Under the pieces are notes generated by a model that made no database searches, was not told where the DNA came from, and saw nothing but the letters and a program-made list of their open reading frames with translations. A program made the position numbers and the translations under genes. From the NCBI RefSeq assembly GCF_001424645.1, contig NZ_LMQR01000001.1, positions 3,074,305-3,138,304 on the forward strand: a DNA stretch of 64,000 nt, written 5' to 3'. Every line of letters begins with the position of its first letter. The first letter of the stretch is position 1. This DNA is from Frigoribacterium sp. Leaf415. GTDB lineage: Bacteria > Actinomycetota > Actinomycetes > Actinomycetales > Microbacteriaceae. Positions 24,245 through 33,161 of the stretch are shown piece by piece.

Positions 24245-25401
24245 GCTGCCCCCTCGTCGGTGGTCGCGGTCTCGCCCGCGCCGCCGAAGCTCTGCTCGTA
24301 GGTCGCCAGCCACTGCTTCTGTTCGGTCATCAGCGGGTGCGGCTCGGAGTACACGTGGTCGAAGATGAGGCCGCGGTCGGGGTTCGGCAGCGAGACCGTG
24401 CGCCGTCGGACGTCGGCTCCGAGGTCGTCGCCCTCGGTCTCGAGGTCGGCGAAGAACGCGTCGCCCTCGCCTCGGTTCCGCAGGAAGGCCTCGAACCGCG
24501 TGATCGGGTCACGGGCGATCCACGACTGCAGCTCGTCGTCGGTGCGGTACTTGGTGGGGTCGTCGGACGAGGTGTGTGCGCCGACGCGGTAGGTGAGCGC
24601 CTCGATGAAGCGGGGCCCACCGCCGCCACGGGCGGCCTCGAGGTCGCGGCGGCTGACGGCGTAGCTCGCGAGCACGTCGTTGCCGTCGACCTGCGTGCCG
24701 GGGATGCCGAAGCCGCCGGCTCGGGCGACGAGGGGCGTGCGCGACTGGCGCGCGACCGGCACGCTGATCGCCCACTGGTTGTTCTGCAGGAAGAACAGCT
24801 CGGGGGTCTGGAAGCTCGCGGCGAACACCAGGGCCTCGCTGACGTCGCCCTGGCTGGTCGCGCCGTCGCCGAAGAACGTCACGACGGCCTGGTCGACCTC
24901 GGGATCACCCGTGCCGCTCTTGCCGTCGAGGCCGAGCCCCATGGCGAAACCGGTCGCGTGCAGCGTCTGCGAGCCGATCACCAGCGTGTAGATGTGGAAG
25001 TTCTGGTGCTCGGCGGGGTTCCAGCCGCCGTGCGTGTGCCCGCGCAGCAGGCGCAGGATGTCGACCGGGTCGATGCCGCGGGACAGGGCGACGGCGTGCT
25101 CGCGGTAGGACGGGAAGAGATGGTCCTGGGGACGGGTGGCGTGGGCCAGGCCGACCTGGGCCCCCTCTTGGCCGTGGCTCGGCACCCACAGGGCGAGCTG
25201 ACCCTGGCGGGCCAGCGCCGCGGCCTCGCGGTCGAACCGACGGGTCAGCACCATGTCGCGGTGGAGGGCGCGGAGTCCGTCGTCGCCGAGGGCGTCGACG
25301 TAGGGGCGGAACTCGTCGGCCGCAGCCGACTCGACCACCTCGCCCGACGGCGACAGGAGCTGGACGGGCGGGGGCGCGTCGGTCGCTTCGGAGGAAGACA
25401 T
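24241..25401 (-). CDS. 2-oxoacid dehydrogenase E1 alpha subunit
   Basis: A 386-aa E1alpha. The thiamine diphosphate/Mg motif is GDGATSQGDVSEALVFAASF with the closing NN of LQNNQ. It also shows SHGQEGAQVGLAHA and the phosphorylation-loop-like YRVGAHTSSDDPTKYR. It pairs with E1beta in the operon. The ATG at 25401 is 7 nt after a TAGATT hexamer, so the operon may be leaderless; an in-frame ATG at 25425 lies upstream of that hexamer. The divergence from pyruvate dehydrogenase favours branched-chain substrates. Confidence 0.92.
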   Translation of the reverse strand: MSSSEATDAPPPVQLLSPSGEVVESAAADEFRPYVDALGDDGLRALHRDMVLTRRFDREAAALARQGQLALWVPSHGQEGAQVGLAHATRPQDHLFPSYREHAVALSRGIDPVDILRLLRGHTHGGWNPAEHQNFHIYTLVIGSQTLHATGFAMGLGLDGKSGTGDPEVDQAVVTFFGDGATSQGDVSEALVFAASFQTPELFFLQNNQWAISVPVARQSRTPLVARAGGFGIPGTQVDGNDVLASYAVSRRDLEAARGGGGPRFIEALTYRVGAHTSSDDPTKYRTDDELQSWIARDPITRFEAFLRNRGEGDAFFADLETEGDDLGADVRRRTVSLPNPDRGLIFDHVYSEPHPLMTEQKQWLATYEQSFGGAGETATTDEGAA

Positions 25402-25431
25402 GGCGTCCAATCTATTCCGCGGCATATGCCG

Positions 25432-26502
25432 TCACCGGGATGTGAGGTCGACGATCTGCTGGGCGGCGTGCAGCAGCTTGTCGACCGACGACGGTTCGCC
25501 GATCGTGACGCGGACGCCCTCGCCTGCGAACGGCCGGACGACGACCCCGTGGTCGGCGAACACCTGGGCCGCCGCGGCCGTGTGATCGCCCGTGGCGAGC
25601 CAGACGAAGTTGCCCTGGGCCTCGGGGACCGTCCACCCCTGGTCGATCAGGGCGCGTCGCACCTGGTCGCGCAGCAGGACGATGCGATCGACCCGGCCGA
25701 GCAGTTCGTCGGCGTGGTCGAGCGAGGCGAGGGCCGCGGCCGCGCCCTGCTCGGTGACGGCGAGGGGGATGGCCGTGGCCCGCGCGGCGTCGAGCAGGTA
25801 GGAGGCGCCGATCGCGTACCCGACGCGGAGTGCGGCCAGCCCGTACGCCTTGGAGAAGGTGCGCAGCAGGACGAGGTTCGGGTGCAGCTCGGTGAGCGTC
25901 TCGCCGTCGACGGCCGTGCTGTCGGTGACGAACTCGGCGTACGCCTCGTCGAGCAGCACGAGCACGTCGTCGGGCACCGCGGCCATGAACGACTCGAACT
26001 CGCTCGTCGACACCGTGGTGCCCGTCGGGTTGTTGGGGGAGCAGACGATGACGACGCGGGTGCGGTCGGTGACGGCCGCGGCCATGGCCTCGAGGTCGTG
26101 GCCCCCGTCGGCCCGCAGCGGCACCTGGACGCTCGTCGCACCGGCCACCGTGACGAGCCCCGGGTAGGCCTCGAACGAGCGCCAGGCGTAGACGACCTCG
26201 TCGCCGACCGAGGCGGCGGCGAGCACGAACTGGGCCAGCAACGAGACCGAGCCCGCGCCGACGTGGACCTCGTCGACGGTGACGCCGAAGCGCGTCGCGA
26301 GGGCCGTCCGCAGGGCCGTCGCCGACGCGTCGGGGTAGCGGTTGAGCGAGACGGCGCCACGGACGGCCTCGACGACCGAGGGGAGGGGCTCGAACGGGTT
26401 CTCGTTCGACGACAGTTTGAAGGCGTCGGGGGACGCCTGCTTGCCCTGGCGGTAGGGCGGCAGGGCGGCGATCTCGGGACGGAGTCGGACGGGAGTGGTC
26501 AC
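25432..26502 (-). CDS. HisC/Pat-family histidinol-phosphate or aromatic aminotransferase
   Basis: A 356-aa PLP-dependent class I/II aminotransferase. Motifs: [11 protein letters not shown] near the N-terminus, [25 protein letters not shown], and the PLP-Lys in [18 protein letters not shown]. It could make histidinol phosphate or transaminate aromatic or branched-chain amino acids. Location next to a 2-oxoacid dehydrogenase suggests a catabolic partner, but no histidine genes are nearby. The GTG start lies 6 nt after TAGGCT, another leaderless-type promoter. Confidence 0.88.
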   Translation of the reverse strand: MTTPVRLRPEIAALPPYRQGKQASPDAFKLSSNENPFEPLPSVVEAVRGAVSLNRYPDASATALRTALATRFGVTVDEVHVGAGSVSLLAQFVLAAASVGDEVVYAWRSFEAYPGLVTVAGATSVQVPLRADGGHDLEAMAAAVTDRTRVVIVCSPNNPTGTTVSTSEFESFMAAVPDDVLVLLDEAYAEFVTDSTAVDGETLTELHPNLVLLRTFSKAYGLAALRVGYAIGASYLLDAARATAIPLAVTEQGAAAALASLDHADELLGRVDRIVLLRDQVRRALIDQGWTVPEAQGNFVWLATGDHTAAAAQVFADHGVVVRPFAGEGVRVTIGEPSSVDKLLHAAQQIVDLTSR

Positions 26503-26611
26503 GCGACCAGCCTATGGGGCGGGGGCCGCGTCGCGTCAGGGCACCGCGCCTCCTCGGGGGGATCTGCTCGGGCACTACCGCCTGTGGACGAGAGGTCGGC
26601 ATGATGGGGGC

Positions 26612-27019
26612 ATGACCCGATTCGTCGTGAGGCTGCTCATCAACGCGGTGGCCCTCTGGCTCACCACGCTGCTCGTGTCGGGGGTGACGGTGACGCCCTA
26701 CGGAGCCGGGGGCACCCTCGAGACGATCGTGACCTTCCTGCTGCTCGCCCTGGTCTTCGGCATCGTCAACGGCGTGGTCGGCACGGCGATCCGCGTCGTG
26801 GCGTTCCCCTTGTACATCCTGACGCTCGGCTTGATCGCCCTGGTCGTCAACGGCCTGCTGCTGCTGATCGTGGCGTGGATCTCGGGCCTGTTCGGCTTCG
26901 GGCTGACCGTCGACGGCTTCTGGTGGGGCGTGCTCGGCGCCGTCGTGCTCGCCGTGTTCGCGTGGGCCATCGGCGTCGTCGTCCGCCCCGTGGTCGGGCG
27001 GGGTGACCGTCAGCGGTGA
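26612..27019 (+). CDS. Phage holin family (YvlD-like) membrane protein
   Basis: A 135-aa protein with four hydrophobic helices (including VRLLINAVALWLTTLLVSGV and FLLLALVFGIVNGVVGTAIR). This is the widespread YvlD/phage-holin-4-superfamily architecture, of unknown role in membrane homeostasis. It is not prophage evidence. The ATG follows CATGAT after 6 nt and lacks a ribosome-binding site. Its stop codon overlaps the phosphatase GTG start, so the two are coupled. Confidence 0.82.
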   Translation: MTRFVVRLLINAVALWLTTLLVSGVTVTPYGAGGTLETIVTFLLLALVFGIVNGVVGTAIRVVAFPLYILTLGLIALVVNGLLLLIVAWISGLFGFGLTVDGFWWGVLGAVVLAVFAWAIGVVVRPVVGRGDRQR

Positions 27020-27522
27020 ACCGGTTCCGCATCTGCTTCGTCTGCACGGGCAACATCTGTCGCTCGCCCATGGCCGAGACCGTGCTGCGCTCGCTCGCCG
27101 ACGACGCGGGCTTCGGCGACCGGGTCGAGGTCACGAGCGCCGGCACCGGCGACTGGCACGTCGGCGAGGGTGCCGATCCCCGCACCGTCCAGGCCCTCGA
27201 ACGCCGCGGCTACGATGGTTCGCGGCACCGGGCGAAGCAGTTCGAGGCCGACGACTTCGCGCGCTACGACCTCGTGGTGGCGTTCGATCGCGGCCAAGAA
27301 CGCATCCTCCGGGCCTGGGCAGGCGACGACGCCGACCGCTCGAAGGTGCAGCTGCTGCTCACCTTCGCTCCCGACGCGGCGCCGGCGGGCGGCGGTCTCG
27401 ACGTCCCCGACCCGTACTACTCCGACGCAGGACTCTTCGACGAGGTGCTCGACATGGTCGAGCGCGCCTGCTCGGCCCTCTTCCGCCAGATCGAACCCGC
27501 ACTCCGCAAGGGACAGTCATGA
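27016..27522 (+). CDS. Low-molecular-weight protein tyrosine phosphatase
   Basis: A 168-aa LMW-PTP. The P-loop FVCTGNICRSPMAE (C-x5-R-S) is near residue 10. The general-acid Asp lies in VPDPYYSDAG. It dephosphorylates tyrosyl or arginyl proteins, often in cell-envelope control. The GTG start overlaps the upstream stop codon. Its own stop overlaps the purB ATG, giving a three-gene coupled string. Confidence 0.92.
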   Translation: MNRFRICFVCTGNICRSPMAETVLRSLADDAGFGDRVEVTSAGTGDWHVGEGADPRTVQALERRGYDGSRHRAKQFEADDFARYDLVVAFDRGQERILRAWAGDDADRSKVQLLLTFAPDAAPAGGGLDVPDPYYSDAGLFDEVLDMVERACSALFRQIEPALRKGQS

Positions 27523-28901
27523 CGTTGCCTCCTCAGCCCCTCAGCCCGCTCGACGGCCGTTACCGTTCGTCGGTCGGCACGCTGGGGGACCACCTCAGCG
27601 AGGCGGGGCTCAACCGGGCCCGCGTGCACGTCGAGGTCGAGTGGCTGATCGCCCAGACCGACCGCGGCGCGTTCGGCTCGACCCCGCTCGACGACGAGCA
27701 GAAGCGGGCACTGCGGGCCGTCGTCGCCGACTTCGGCCAGGCCGCGATCGACGAGCTCGCCGGCCTCGAGGCGACGACCCGACACGACGTCAAGGCGGTC
27801 GAGTACTTCGTCCGGGCCCGTCTGGCCGAGTTCGGGCTCGACGGGATCGCCGAACTCACCCACTTCGCCTGCACCAGCGAGGACATCAACAACCTCTCGT
27901 ACGCGGTCACCGTCAAGGCGGCCCTGTTCGACGTCTGGCTGCCGGCCTTCGACGCCGTGCTCGCCGCCCTCACCACCTGGGCGACCGATGCCCGCGACGT
28001 GCCGATGCTCGCGCACACCCACGGGCAGCCGGCGACGCCGACCACGGTCGGAAAAGAGTTCGCCGTCTTCGCGCACCGCCTCCAGCGCCTGCGCTCGCAG
28101 ATCGTCGGCACCGAGTTCCTCGGCAAGTTCAGCGGGGCGACCGGCACGTTCTCGGCCCACGTCGTCGCCGACCCCGGTCTGGACTGGCCCGAGACGGCCC
28201 GCGCCTTCGTCGAGGACGCCCTGGGGCTGACCTTCAACCCGCTGACGACGCAGATCGAGTCGCACGACTGGCAGGCCGAGCTCTACTCGCGCGTCGCCCA
28301 CGCCAACCGTGTGCTGCACAACCTCGCCACCGACGTGTGGTCGTACATCTCGATGGGCTACTTCACGCAGATCCCGCAGGCGGGGGCGACCGGGTCGTCG
28401 ACCATGCCCCACAAGATCAACCCGATCCGCTTCGAGAACGCCGAGGCGAACCTCGAGATCTCGTCGGCGCTCTTCGACTCGCTGGCCTCGACCCTGGTCA
28501 CCAGCCGCCAGCAGCGCGACCTCACCGACTCGTCGGCCCAGCGCAACATCGGGGTCGCCTTCGGCCACTCGATGCTCGCGCTCGACAACCTGCGCCGCGG
28601 CCTCGGCGAGATCGCCGTCGGCACCGTGACGCTCGAGTCCGACCTCGACTCCAACTGGGAGGTCCTCGGCGAGGCGATCCAGACCGTGATCCGCGCCGAG
28701 GTCGTCGCCGGGCGATCGTCGATCGACGACCCGTACGCGATGCTCAAAGAGCTCACCCGTGGCAAGCGGGTCGGGCAGGCCGAACTGGTCGCGTTCGTCG
28801 AGGGCCTCGACGTGTCCGACGAGGCGAAGCGGCGCCTCGTGGCCCTGACCCCGGCGACCTACACGGGCATCGCGTCGCAGCTGGTCGACCGCCTGGCCTG
28901 A
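27519..28901 (+). CDS. purB: Adenylosuccinate lyase
   Basis: A 460-aa member of the fumarase/aspartase superfamily. It cleaves SAICAR and adenylosuccinate in purine synthesis. The signature GSSTMPHKINPIRFENAE (about residue 290) holds the mobile-loop Ser. Other conserved blocks are LTHFACTSEDINNLSYA and MLAHTHGQPATPTT. The N-terminus PLSPLDGRYRSSVGTL is standard for the long PurB class. The ATG overlaps the phosphatase stop codon (ATGA). Length is normal. Confidence 0.95.
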   Translation: MTLPPQPLSPLDGRYRSSVGTLGDHLSEAGLNRARVHVEVEWLIAQTDRGAFGSTPLDDEQKRALRAVVADFGQAAIDELAGLEATTRHDVKAVEYFVRARLAEFGLDGIAELTHFACTSEDINNLSYAVTVKAALFDVWLPAFDAVLAALTTWATDARDVPMLAHTHGQPATPTTVGKEFAVFAHRLQRLRSQIVGTEFLGKFSGATGTFSAHVVADPGLDWPETARAFVEDALGLTFNPLTTQIESHDWQAELYSRVAHANRVLHNLATDVWSYISMGYFTQIPQAGATGSSTMPHKINPIRFENAEANLEISSALFDSLASTLVTSRQQRDLTDSSAQRNIGVAFGHSMLALDNLRRGLGEIAVGTVTLESDLDSNWEVLGEAIQTVIRAEVVAGRSSIDDPYAMLKELTRGKRVGQAELVAFVEGLDVSDEAKRRLVALTPATYTGIASQLVDRLA

Positions 28902-29246
28902 GCCCGTTCGGCGCAACGATGCCCCGACGGTGGATCGGCGTGCAAATCGCGACACGCACGACGTCTCAGGCCGTCGAGGGCGAAGTCGAGCGGCGTGGCG
29001 TGCACCGATCGTCGAGTTTGGTTCGCCTGACGCGGTGCGGCCGGTCGGGTTCGGTACGCCGGCGGGGGTCGGTCGCATGCCGTGCCCGAAGGAGGCGCGA
29101 GTCGCCCCCCGGGATCACCGTGCGTCACCTGCCGGGCAGCACCTCGACAGAACCCACCTGGGCCCGCGGCCCGAGACCCGGCCTGCGACGGGGCAACCCG
29201 CGACGGGGCAACCCCGACGCGGCATGCCGCGCCGCGGCAGCGTGCG
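28902..29246. other. Gene-free interval with a 33-bp-repeat element
   Basis: No gene is supported here. It contains GTGCAAATCGCGAC (28940-28953), then at 29011 and 29044 two degenerate copies of a 33-bp unit starting GTCGRGTTYGG. This layout matches an element at 43353-43535. A dispersed-word copy lies at 29091-29099, and a 15-bp tandem pair (GCGACGGGGCAACCC) at 29185-29214. Confidence 0.65.
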
Positions 29247-29492
29247 TCAGTGGCCGCGAGGCTTGTCGGCGTCGTCGATCTCGTGTCGCTCGTCGTCGTT
29301 GGGCTTGGCCGCGAGGGCGAGCATGGCGATGGTGACGAGCGCGACGATGAAGCCGATGCAGAGGAAGATCAGCGCGAGTTGCAGGTCGCGCGTCGTCATG
29401 AGGACGACGAGGCCGACGAAGGCGGCGAAGACCCCCGACAGCCCGAGGAACTCGGCGGGGCGGAACCGGTCGCGCCAGGTGGGGTGGGTCAT
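29247..29492 (-). CDS. Small two-helix membrane protein, unknown function
   Basis: An 81-aa protein with two hydrophobic segments (LSGVFAAFVGLVVLMTTRDL and LALIFLCIGFIVALVTIAML) and a charged C-terminal tail (PNDDERHEIDDADKPRGH). Its ATG overlaps the stop codon of the upstream membrane-protein gene (ATGA), so the pair is coupled. I recognise no family beyond a general resemblance to small actinobacterial membrane proteins. Confidence 0.72.
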   Translation of the reverse strand: MTHPTWRDRFRPAEFLGLSGVFAAFVGLVVLMTTRDLQLALIFLCIGFIVALVTIAMLALAAKPNDDERHEIDDADKPRGH

Positions 29493-30187
29493 GACGTTCG
29501 TGCCTTGTCGTCAGGGGTGTCGGCAGCGGCCGGGTGCCCGGTCTGCCATTTGAGCGAGAGGCCGGCGATCACGAGGAACACGCCGACCAGGGCGCCGTAG
29601 GCGCCCAGGATGCCGACGAGCACGGTCGAGGACGTCACTTCGCCCTCGATCTGCTCGATGCCGCCGAGCTGCTGGCTGTAGTCCGGCGGGACGACGAGGA
29701 AGACCACGGCCAGGGCCAGGGTCAGCACGCCGACGGTCGTCCAGTCACGGGCGAGCGGCGAACGACGGCGACGGCGCAGGCCGGTGAGCAGTTCGAGGAC
29801 GCCCGTCAGCACGGCCCAGGCCGTGACGAAGGCGACCAGCACGGGCAACTGCCCGTGCGAGAAGACGAGGCAGAGGGCGCCGATCACGGCCCCGACGACG
29901 CCCTGCAGCACGGCGATGGTGCGGCTCGAGCGGTCGGAGAGGCGCAGGGCCGACCCCACGGCGAGCACGACGCCGCCGACGACCGCCGCCGAGCCGAAGG
30001 CGAGCAGGCCGACCTGGGGCGAGTGGTCGGGGGTGAAGGTGATGGCCGCGGCGGCCGCGAGGGCGGGGACGGCACGCAGCACGGGGACGGGCCAGTACGC
30101 GGAGAGCGACGGGTCGACGCCCCGGTCCGAGGGGTCGGGCGACGCCACGGGGGCGGTCGCGCCGGAGTCGTGGTGCGCAGGCGTCAC
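29489..30187 (-). CDS. Multi-pass membrane protein, DUF308/HdeD-like
   Basis: A 232-aa protein with about six hydrophobic helices in paired arrangement (LLAFGSAAVVGGVVLAVGSA, TIAVLQGVVGAVIGALCLVF, LVAFVTAWAVLTGVLELLTG, then two after an Arg cluster). This resembles HdeD/DUF308 proteins, of unclear function in acid or membrane stress. The GTG start follows AAAGAGG. It is the first gene of a two-gene coupled operon. Confidence 0.72.
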   Translation of the reverse strand: MTPAHHDSGATAPVASPDPSDRGVDPSLSAYWPVPVLRAVPALAAAAAITFTPDHSPQVGLLAFGSAAVVGGVVLAVGSALRLSDRSSRTIAVLQGVVGAVIGALCLVFSHGQLPVLVAFVTAWAVLTGVLELLTGLRRRRRSPLARDWTTVGVLTLALAVVFLVVPPDYSQQLGGIEQIEGEVTSSTVLVGILGAYGALVGVFLVIAGLSLKWQTGHPAAADTPDDKARTS

Positions 30188-30221
30188 GAGACCTCTTTCA
30201 CGGGTGGGGGACCCGCCGAGT

Positions 30222-30905
30222 TTACCGCGCGCTCCTGAACGCCAGGCGGCGGGCGGTGCCGAAGGTCAGCGGCCAGCCGCGGCCCTTGAGCGTCGTGAGC
30301 TGACGCGCCATGCCGTAGGGCGTCACCCTCAGCACCCCCTCGGACTCGAGCGACAACCCGGTGAGCACGCCGTCCATCACGCGTCGGGTGGAGGCCAGCC
30401 CCTCGGACGTGTCCAGCTCGGCCGCGATCAGCACGCCGGCCGGCAGGCGGCTGACCCGGGTGTAGGCGGTCGTCGTGTCGGCCCAGGTGGACCGCCAGTC
30501 GGGTCCGACCTCCTTGACGCACTCGATCAGGCGGACCGTCGCGACGTCGGGGTCGGGATCGTCGACGGTGAGCAGCCGGTAGTACGTGCGCCGGACGCCT
30601 TCGGTGCTCATGAAGAGCAGGTCGACGTAGCCCGCCACGACCGAGGCGGGCCGCGGCCCGGTGCCGACGACGGTGCCGCCCGTGACCCACGAGCCGTGGC
30701 CGTCCTTGGCGTCGGGCCAGATCTCGACGAGCACCTCGAGCCCCGAGATCTCGATCTCGTGCGCCGGTGCGTCCGATGCGGCGGCCTCGAGCGCGCAGTC
30801 CCGGAGCCCGTGGCCCTGGCGGGCGTCGCGTTCGCCCGTCCTGTACGGCACCTGCTCGAGGTCGTGCACCACCCCGCTGAGTCGCTCGACGAAACTGGCT
30901 GTCAC
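30222..30905 (-). CDS. Conserved-type hypothetical protein
   Basis: A 227-aa soluble protein with alternating charged and hydrophobic stretches and no recognised motif. It has one internal block rich in Val/Asp (HEIEISGLEVLVEIWPDAKD). I chose the GTG at 30905 because TAATCT (30918-30913) lies 7 nt upstream, consistent with a leaderless mRNA; an in-frame GTG at 30938 lies upstream of that hexamer and has no ribosome-binding site. It is divergent from the desaturase gene. Confidence 0.65.
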   Translation of the reverse strand: MTASFVERLSGVVHDLEQVPYRTGERDARQGHGLRDCALEAAASDAPAHEIEISGLEVLVEIWPDAKDGHGSWVTGGTVVGTGPRPASVVAGYVDLLFMSTEGVRRTYYRLLTVDDPDPDVATVRLIECVKEVGPDWRSTWADTTTAYTRVSRLPAGVLIAAELDTSEGLASTRRVMDGVLTGLSLESEGVLRVTPYGMARQLTTLKGRGWPLTFGTARRLAFRSAR

Positions 30906-31062
30906 CCGCGATAGATTACGTGTGACATATGGTGGCACGCAAACGAGTCATGTGCGGCGATCTCCCGACACCTTCCCAGCCCGCGCCGTTACGTTCGCAG
31001 CATCTGCGGGCCGCCTCCGGCCCCTCCACCCGGCTGAGAAGTCGACCAGCCGCGGGAGCCCG

Positions 31063-32205
31063 ATGACCGCCACCGTCCCCACGACCACCCGAACCGCGCA
31101 GCCGCGCATCGTCCACGCACCGGCAGGTGCGGCGCCCGCCGGGTTCCGTCCCACCGTCGCGGGCCAGGTCGGCAAGCCGACCAGCACCTACTCGAGCCTG
31201 CTCAAGTCCGTGCGTGAGGCAGGCCTGCTGCAGCGTCGCACCGGCTTCTACGTCACGGTCTTCGTCGTGCTGGTGGTCTGCCTCGGCGGCGCGGCCGCCG
31301 GCTTCGTCCTGCTGGGCTCGAGCTGGTTCCAGTTGCTGATCGCCGGGGCCCTGGGCATCATCCTCACGCAGTTCGCGTTCCTCACGCACGAGGCCGCGCA
31401 CCGTCAGGTGTTCGAGTCGGGCACGCGCAACGACAAGGTCGGTCGCGTGCTCGCCGCCGGCGTCGTGGGCATCAGCTACGCGTGGTGGATGACCAAGCAC
31501 AGCCGTCACCACGCCAACCCCAACACCAAGGGCAAAGACCCCGACATCGCGTTCGACACGATCTCGTTCCTCGAAGAGGACGCGGCGAAGCAGCGCGGCG
31601 TGCTCGGCTTCATCACCCGCCGCCAGGGCTACTTCTTCTTCCCGCTGCTGCTCGGCGAGGGCGTCAACCTGCACGTGACGTCGTTCCGCACGCTGCTCGG
31701 TCGCGACAAGATCGAGGGCCGGGCGCTCGAGATCACGCTGATCGCCGTGCGGCTGGTCGCCTACTTCGGCGTCGTCTTCTGGTTCCTGCCGGTCGGCATG
31801 GCCTTCGCCTTCATCGGCGTGCAGATGGCCGTCTTCGGTCTCTACATGGGGTCGTCGTTCGCCCCGAACCACAAGGGCATGCCGATCATCCCCGAGGGCG
31901 CCAAGGTCGACTTCCTCAGCAAGCAGGTCCTCACCTCGCGCAACATCACGGGTCGGCACTCGACCGCGTTCATGGGCGGGCTGAACTACCAGATCGAGCA
32001 CCACCTCTTCCCGAGCATGGCGCGTCCGAACCTGCGTGCGGCCAGCGCCCTGGTCAAGGCGCACTGCGCCGAGCACGGCATCCCCTACACCGAGACCACG
32101 ATCGGCAAGTCCTACGCGATCGTCATCCGGTACCTCAACCGCGTCGGCCTCTCGGCCCGCGACCCGTTCGACTGCCCCGCGGCGTACGCGCTGCGTCCCC
32201 GCTAG
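31063..32205 (+). CDS. Membrane fatty acid desaturase (DesA3/linoleoyl-CoA type)
   Basis: A 380-aa di-iron desaturase. The three His boxes are present: HEAAH (about residue 110), HSRHH (about 146) and QIEHH (about 312, in NYQIEHHLFPSM). Two hydrophobic pairs flank them. It introduces double bonds into membrane acyl chains. The ATG at 31063 is preceded by a weak GGGAG. It precedes the carotenoid cluster by 370 bp; both affect membrane fluidity and may respond to cold, but co-regulation is not shown. Confidence 0.9.
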   Translation: MTATVPTTTRTAQPRIVHAPAGAAPAGFRPTVAGQVGKPTSTYSSLLKSVREAGLLQRRTGFYVTVFVVLVVCLGGAAAGFVLLGSSWFQLLIAGALGIILTQFAFLTHEAAHRQVFESGTRNDKVGRVLAAGVVGISYAWWMTKHSRHHANPNTKGKDPDIAFDTISFLEEDAAKQRGVLGFITRRQGYFFFPLLLGEGVNLHVTSFRTLLGRDKIEGRALEITLIAVRLVAYFGVVFWFLPVGMAFAFIGVQMAVFGLYMGSSFAPNHKGMPIIPEGAKVDFLSKQVLTSRNITGRHSTAFMGGLNYQIEHHLFPSMARPNLRAASALVKAHCAEHGIPYTETTIGKSYAIVIRYLNRVGLSARDPFDCPAAYALRPR

Positions 32206-32245
32206 TCGGCGACGAGCACGACGAGCGCAGGAGGCGCGGGCCGGG

Positions 32246-32401
32246 TCAGGCGGACCGGCTCGCGCCTTCGTCGTCCTCGAAGAAGTCCTCGTAGCGGACG
32301 GGACGTGCGTCGCCGGACGCGGCCCGCGCCTCCCGGACCGCCGACGGGCGGTCGCGGCTGCCGGCCGGTCGGGACTGTTGCTTGGGGTAGGGGTGGATCA
32401 C
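32246..32401 (-). CDS. Possible small protein gene downstream of idi
   Basis: A 51-codon frame starting GTG ATC CAC and ending with the acidic tail YEDFFEDDEGASRSA. About 90% of third codon positions are G or C, as in genuine genes here. Reading-frame openness extends farther upstream without a start codon. No ribosome-binding site is seen at normal spacing. A dispersed-word copy (32325-32333) encodes VREARA. The remaining sequence between 32206 and 32573 shows nothing else beyond another word copy at 32230-32238. Confidence 0.35.
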   Translation of the reverse strand: MIHPYPKQQSRPAGSRDRPSAVREARAASGDARPVRYEDFFEDDEGASRSA

Positions 32402-32573
32402 GAGCGGGGACGTCGTCGAGTCCCCCTCGTGTAACCGGAATCCACGGTCGCCTCCCGTCGTGGGCCGGACGTCGCATCCGGAGCCTCGACCGCCACGATA
32501 CGAGTGGTCGGGGGCACTCGCGAGGGGCTTGTCAGGCCCTTCGGTGAGCGCTAGCTTCGAAAGTTCGCCGCTC

Positions 32574-33143
32574 TCAGGCGGGCCAGGCGGCCAGTTGCCA
32601 GCCCAACCAGGGCGAGAAGGCGAACGGCGCGGCCGCGACGGCGTCGCGCAGCTCGGCGGGCTCGACCCAGGCCCATTCGGCGACCTCGTCGGGCGAGGGG
32701 TCGGGCAAGCCGACGGCGCGGGCCGTGAAGACCGGGCAGATCTCGTTCTCGACCACGCCCGAGGCGTCGGTGGCGAGGTACCGGAAGTCGGGCAGGATCA
32801 CCTCGACGTCGCGGACCTCCATGCCGAGCTCTTGGTGGGCGCGGCGCATCAGCGCCTCGGCCGGCGACTCGCCGGGGGCGGGGTGGCCGCAGAACGAGTT
32901 GGTCCAGACGCCGGGCCAGGTCTTCTTCGACAGGGCACGACGCGTGACGAGGACGCGGCCGAGGTCGTCGGTCACGTGGCAGCTGAAGGCCAGGTGCAGC
33001 GGCGTCGTGGCGGTGTGCACGGTCGCCTTCGCGGTGGTGCCGATGGGCGTGCCCTCGTCGTCGAGCAGCACCACGAGCTCGTCGTGCGCGCCCGGGCGGT
33101 CACCGGACGTCGGCTGGGGATGCGTCGAGATCTCACGGGTCAT
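32574..33143 (-). CDS. idi: Isopentenyl-diphosphate delta-isomerase, type I
   Basis: A 189-aa Nudix-fold enzyme that interconverts IPP and DMAPP. The catalytic Cys lies in WTNSFCGHP (about residue 83), and the acidic catalytic stretch is VVENEICPVFTA. It supplies DMAPP for the carotenoid operon, which is divergent with only 18 nt between start codons. Overlapping promoters imply coordinated control. The length matches type I Idi. Confidence 0.93.
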   Translation of the reverse strand: MTREISTHPQPTSGDRPGAHDELVVLLDDEGTPIGTTAKATVHTATTPLHLAFSCHVTDDLGRVLVTRRALSKKTWPGVWTNSFCGHPAPGESPAEALMRRAHQELGMEVRDVEVILPDFRYLATDASGVVENEICPVFTARAVGLPDPSPDEVAEWAWVEPAELRDAVAAAPFAFSPWLGWQLAAWPA

Positions 33144-33161
33144 GAGAGGTAGTCTGCCCTG

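Noticed and set aside
26612..27019. Prophage remnant indicated by a holin-family protein
   Set aside because: The YvlD-type family is a chromosomal membrane family. No other phage gene is nearby, and the next genes are a tyrosine phosphatase and purB.
28930..29553. A long plus-strand open frame after purB
   Set aside because: Composition is Arg/Ala/Pro-rich out-of-phase translation, it overlaps two well-supported minus-strand genes, and it crosses repeat sequence.
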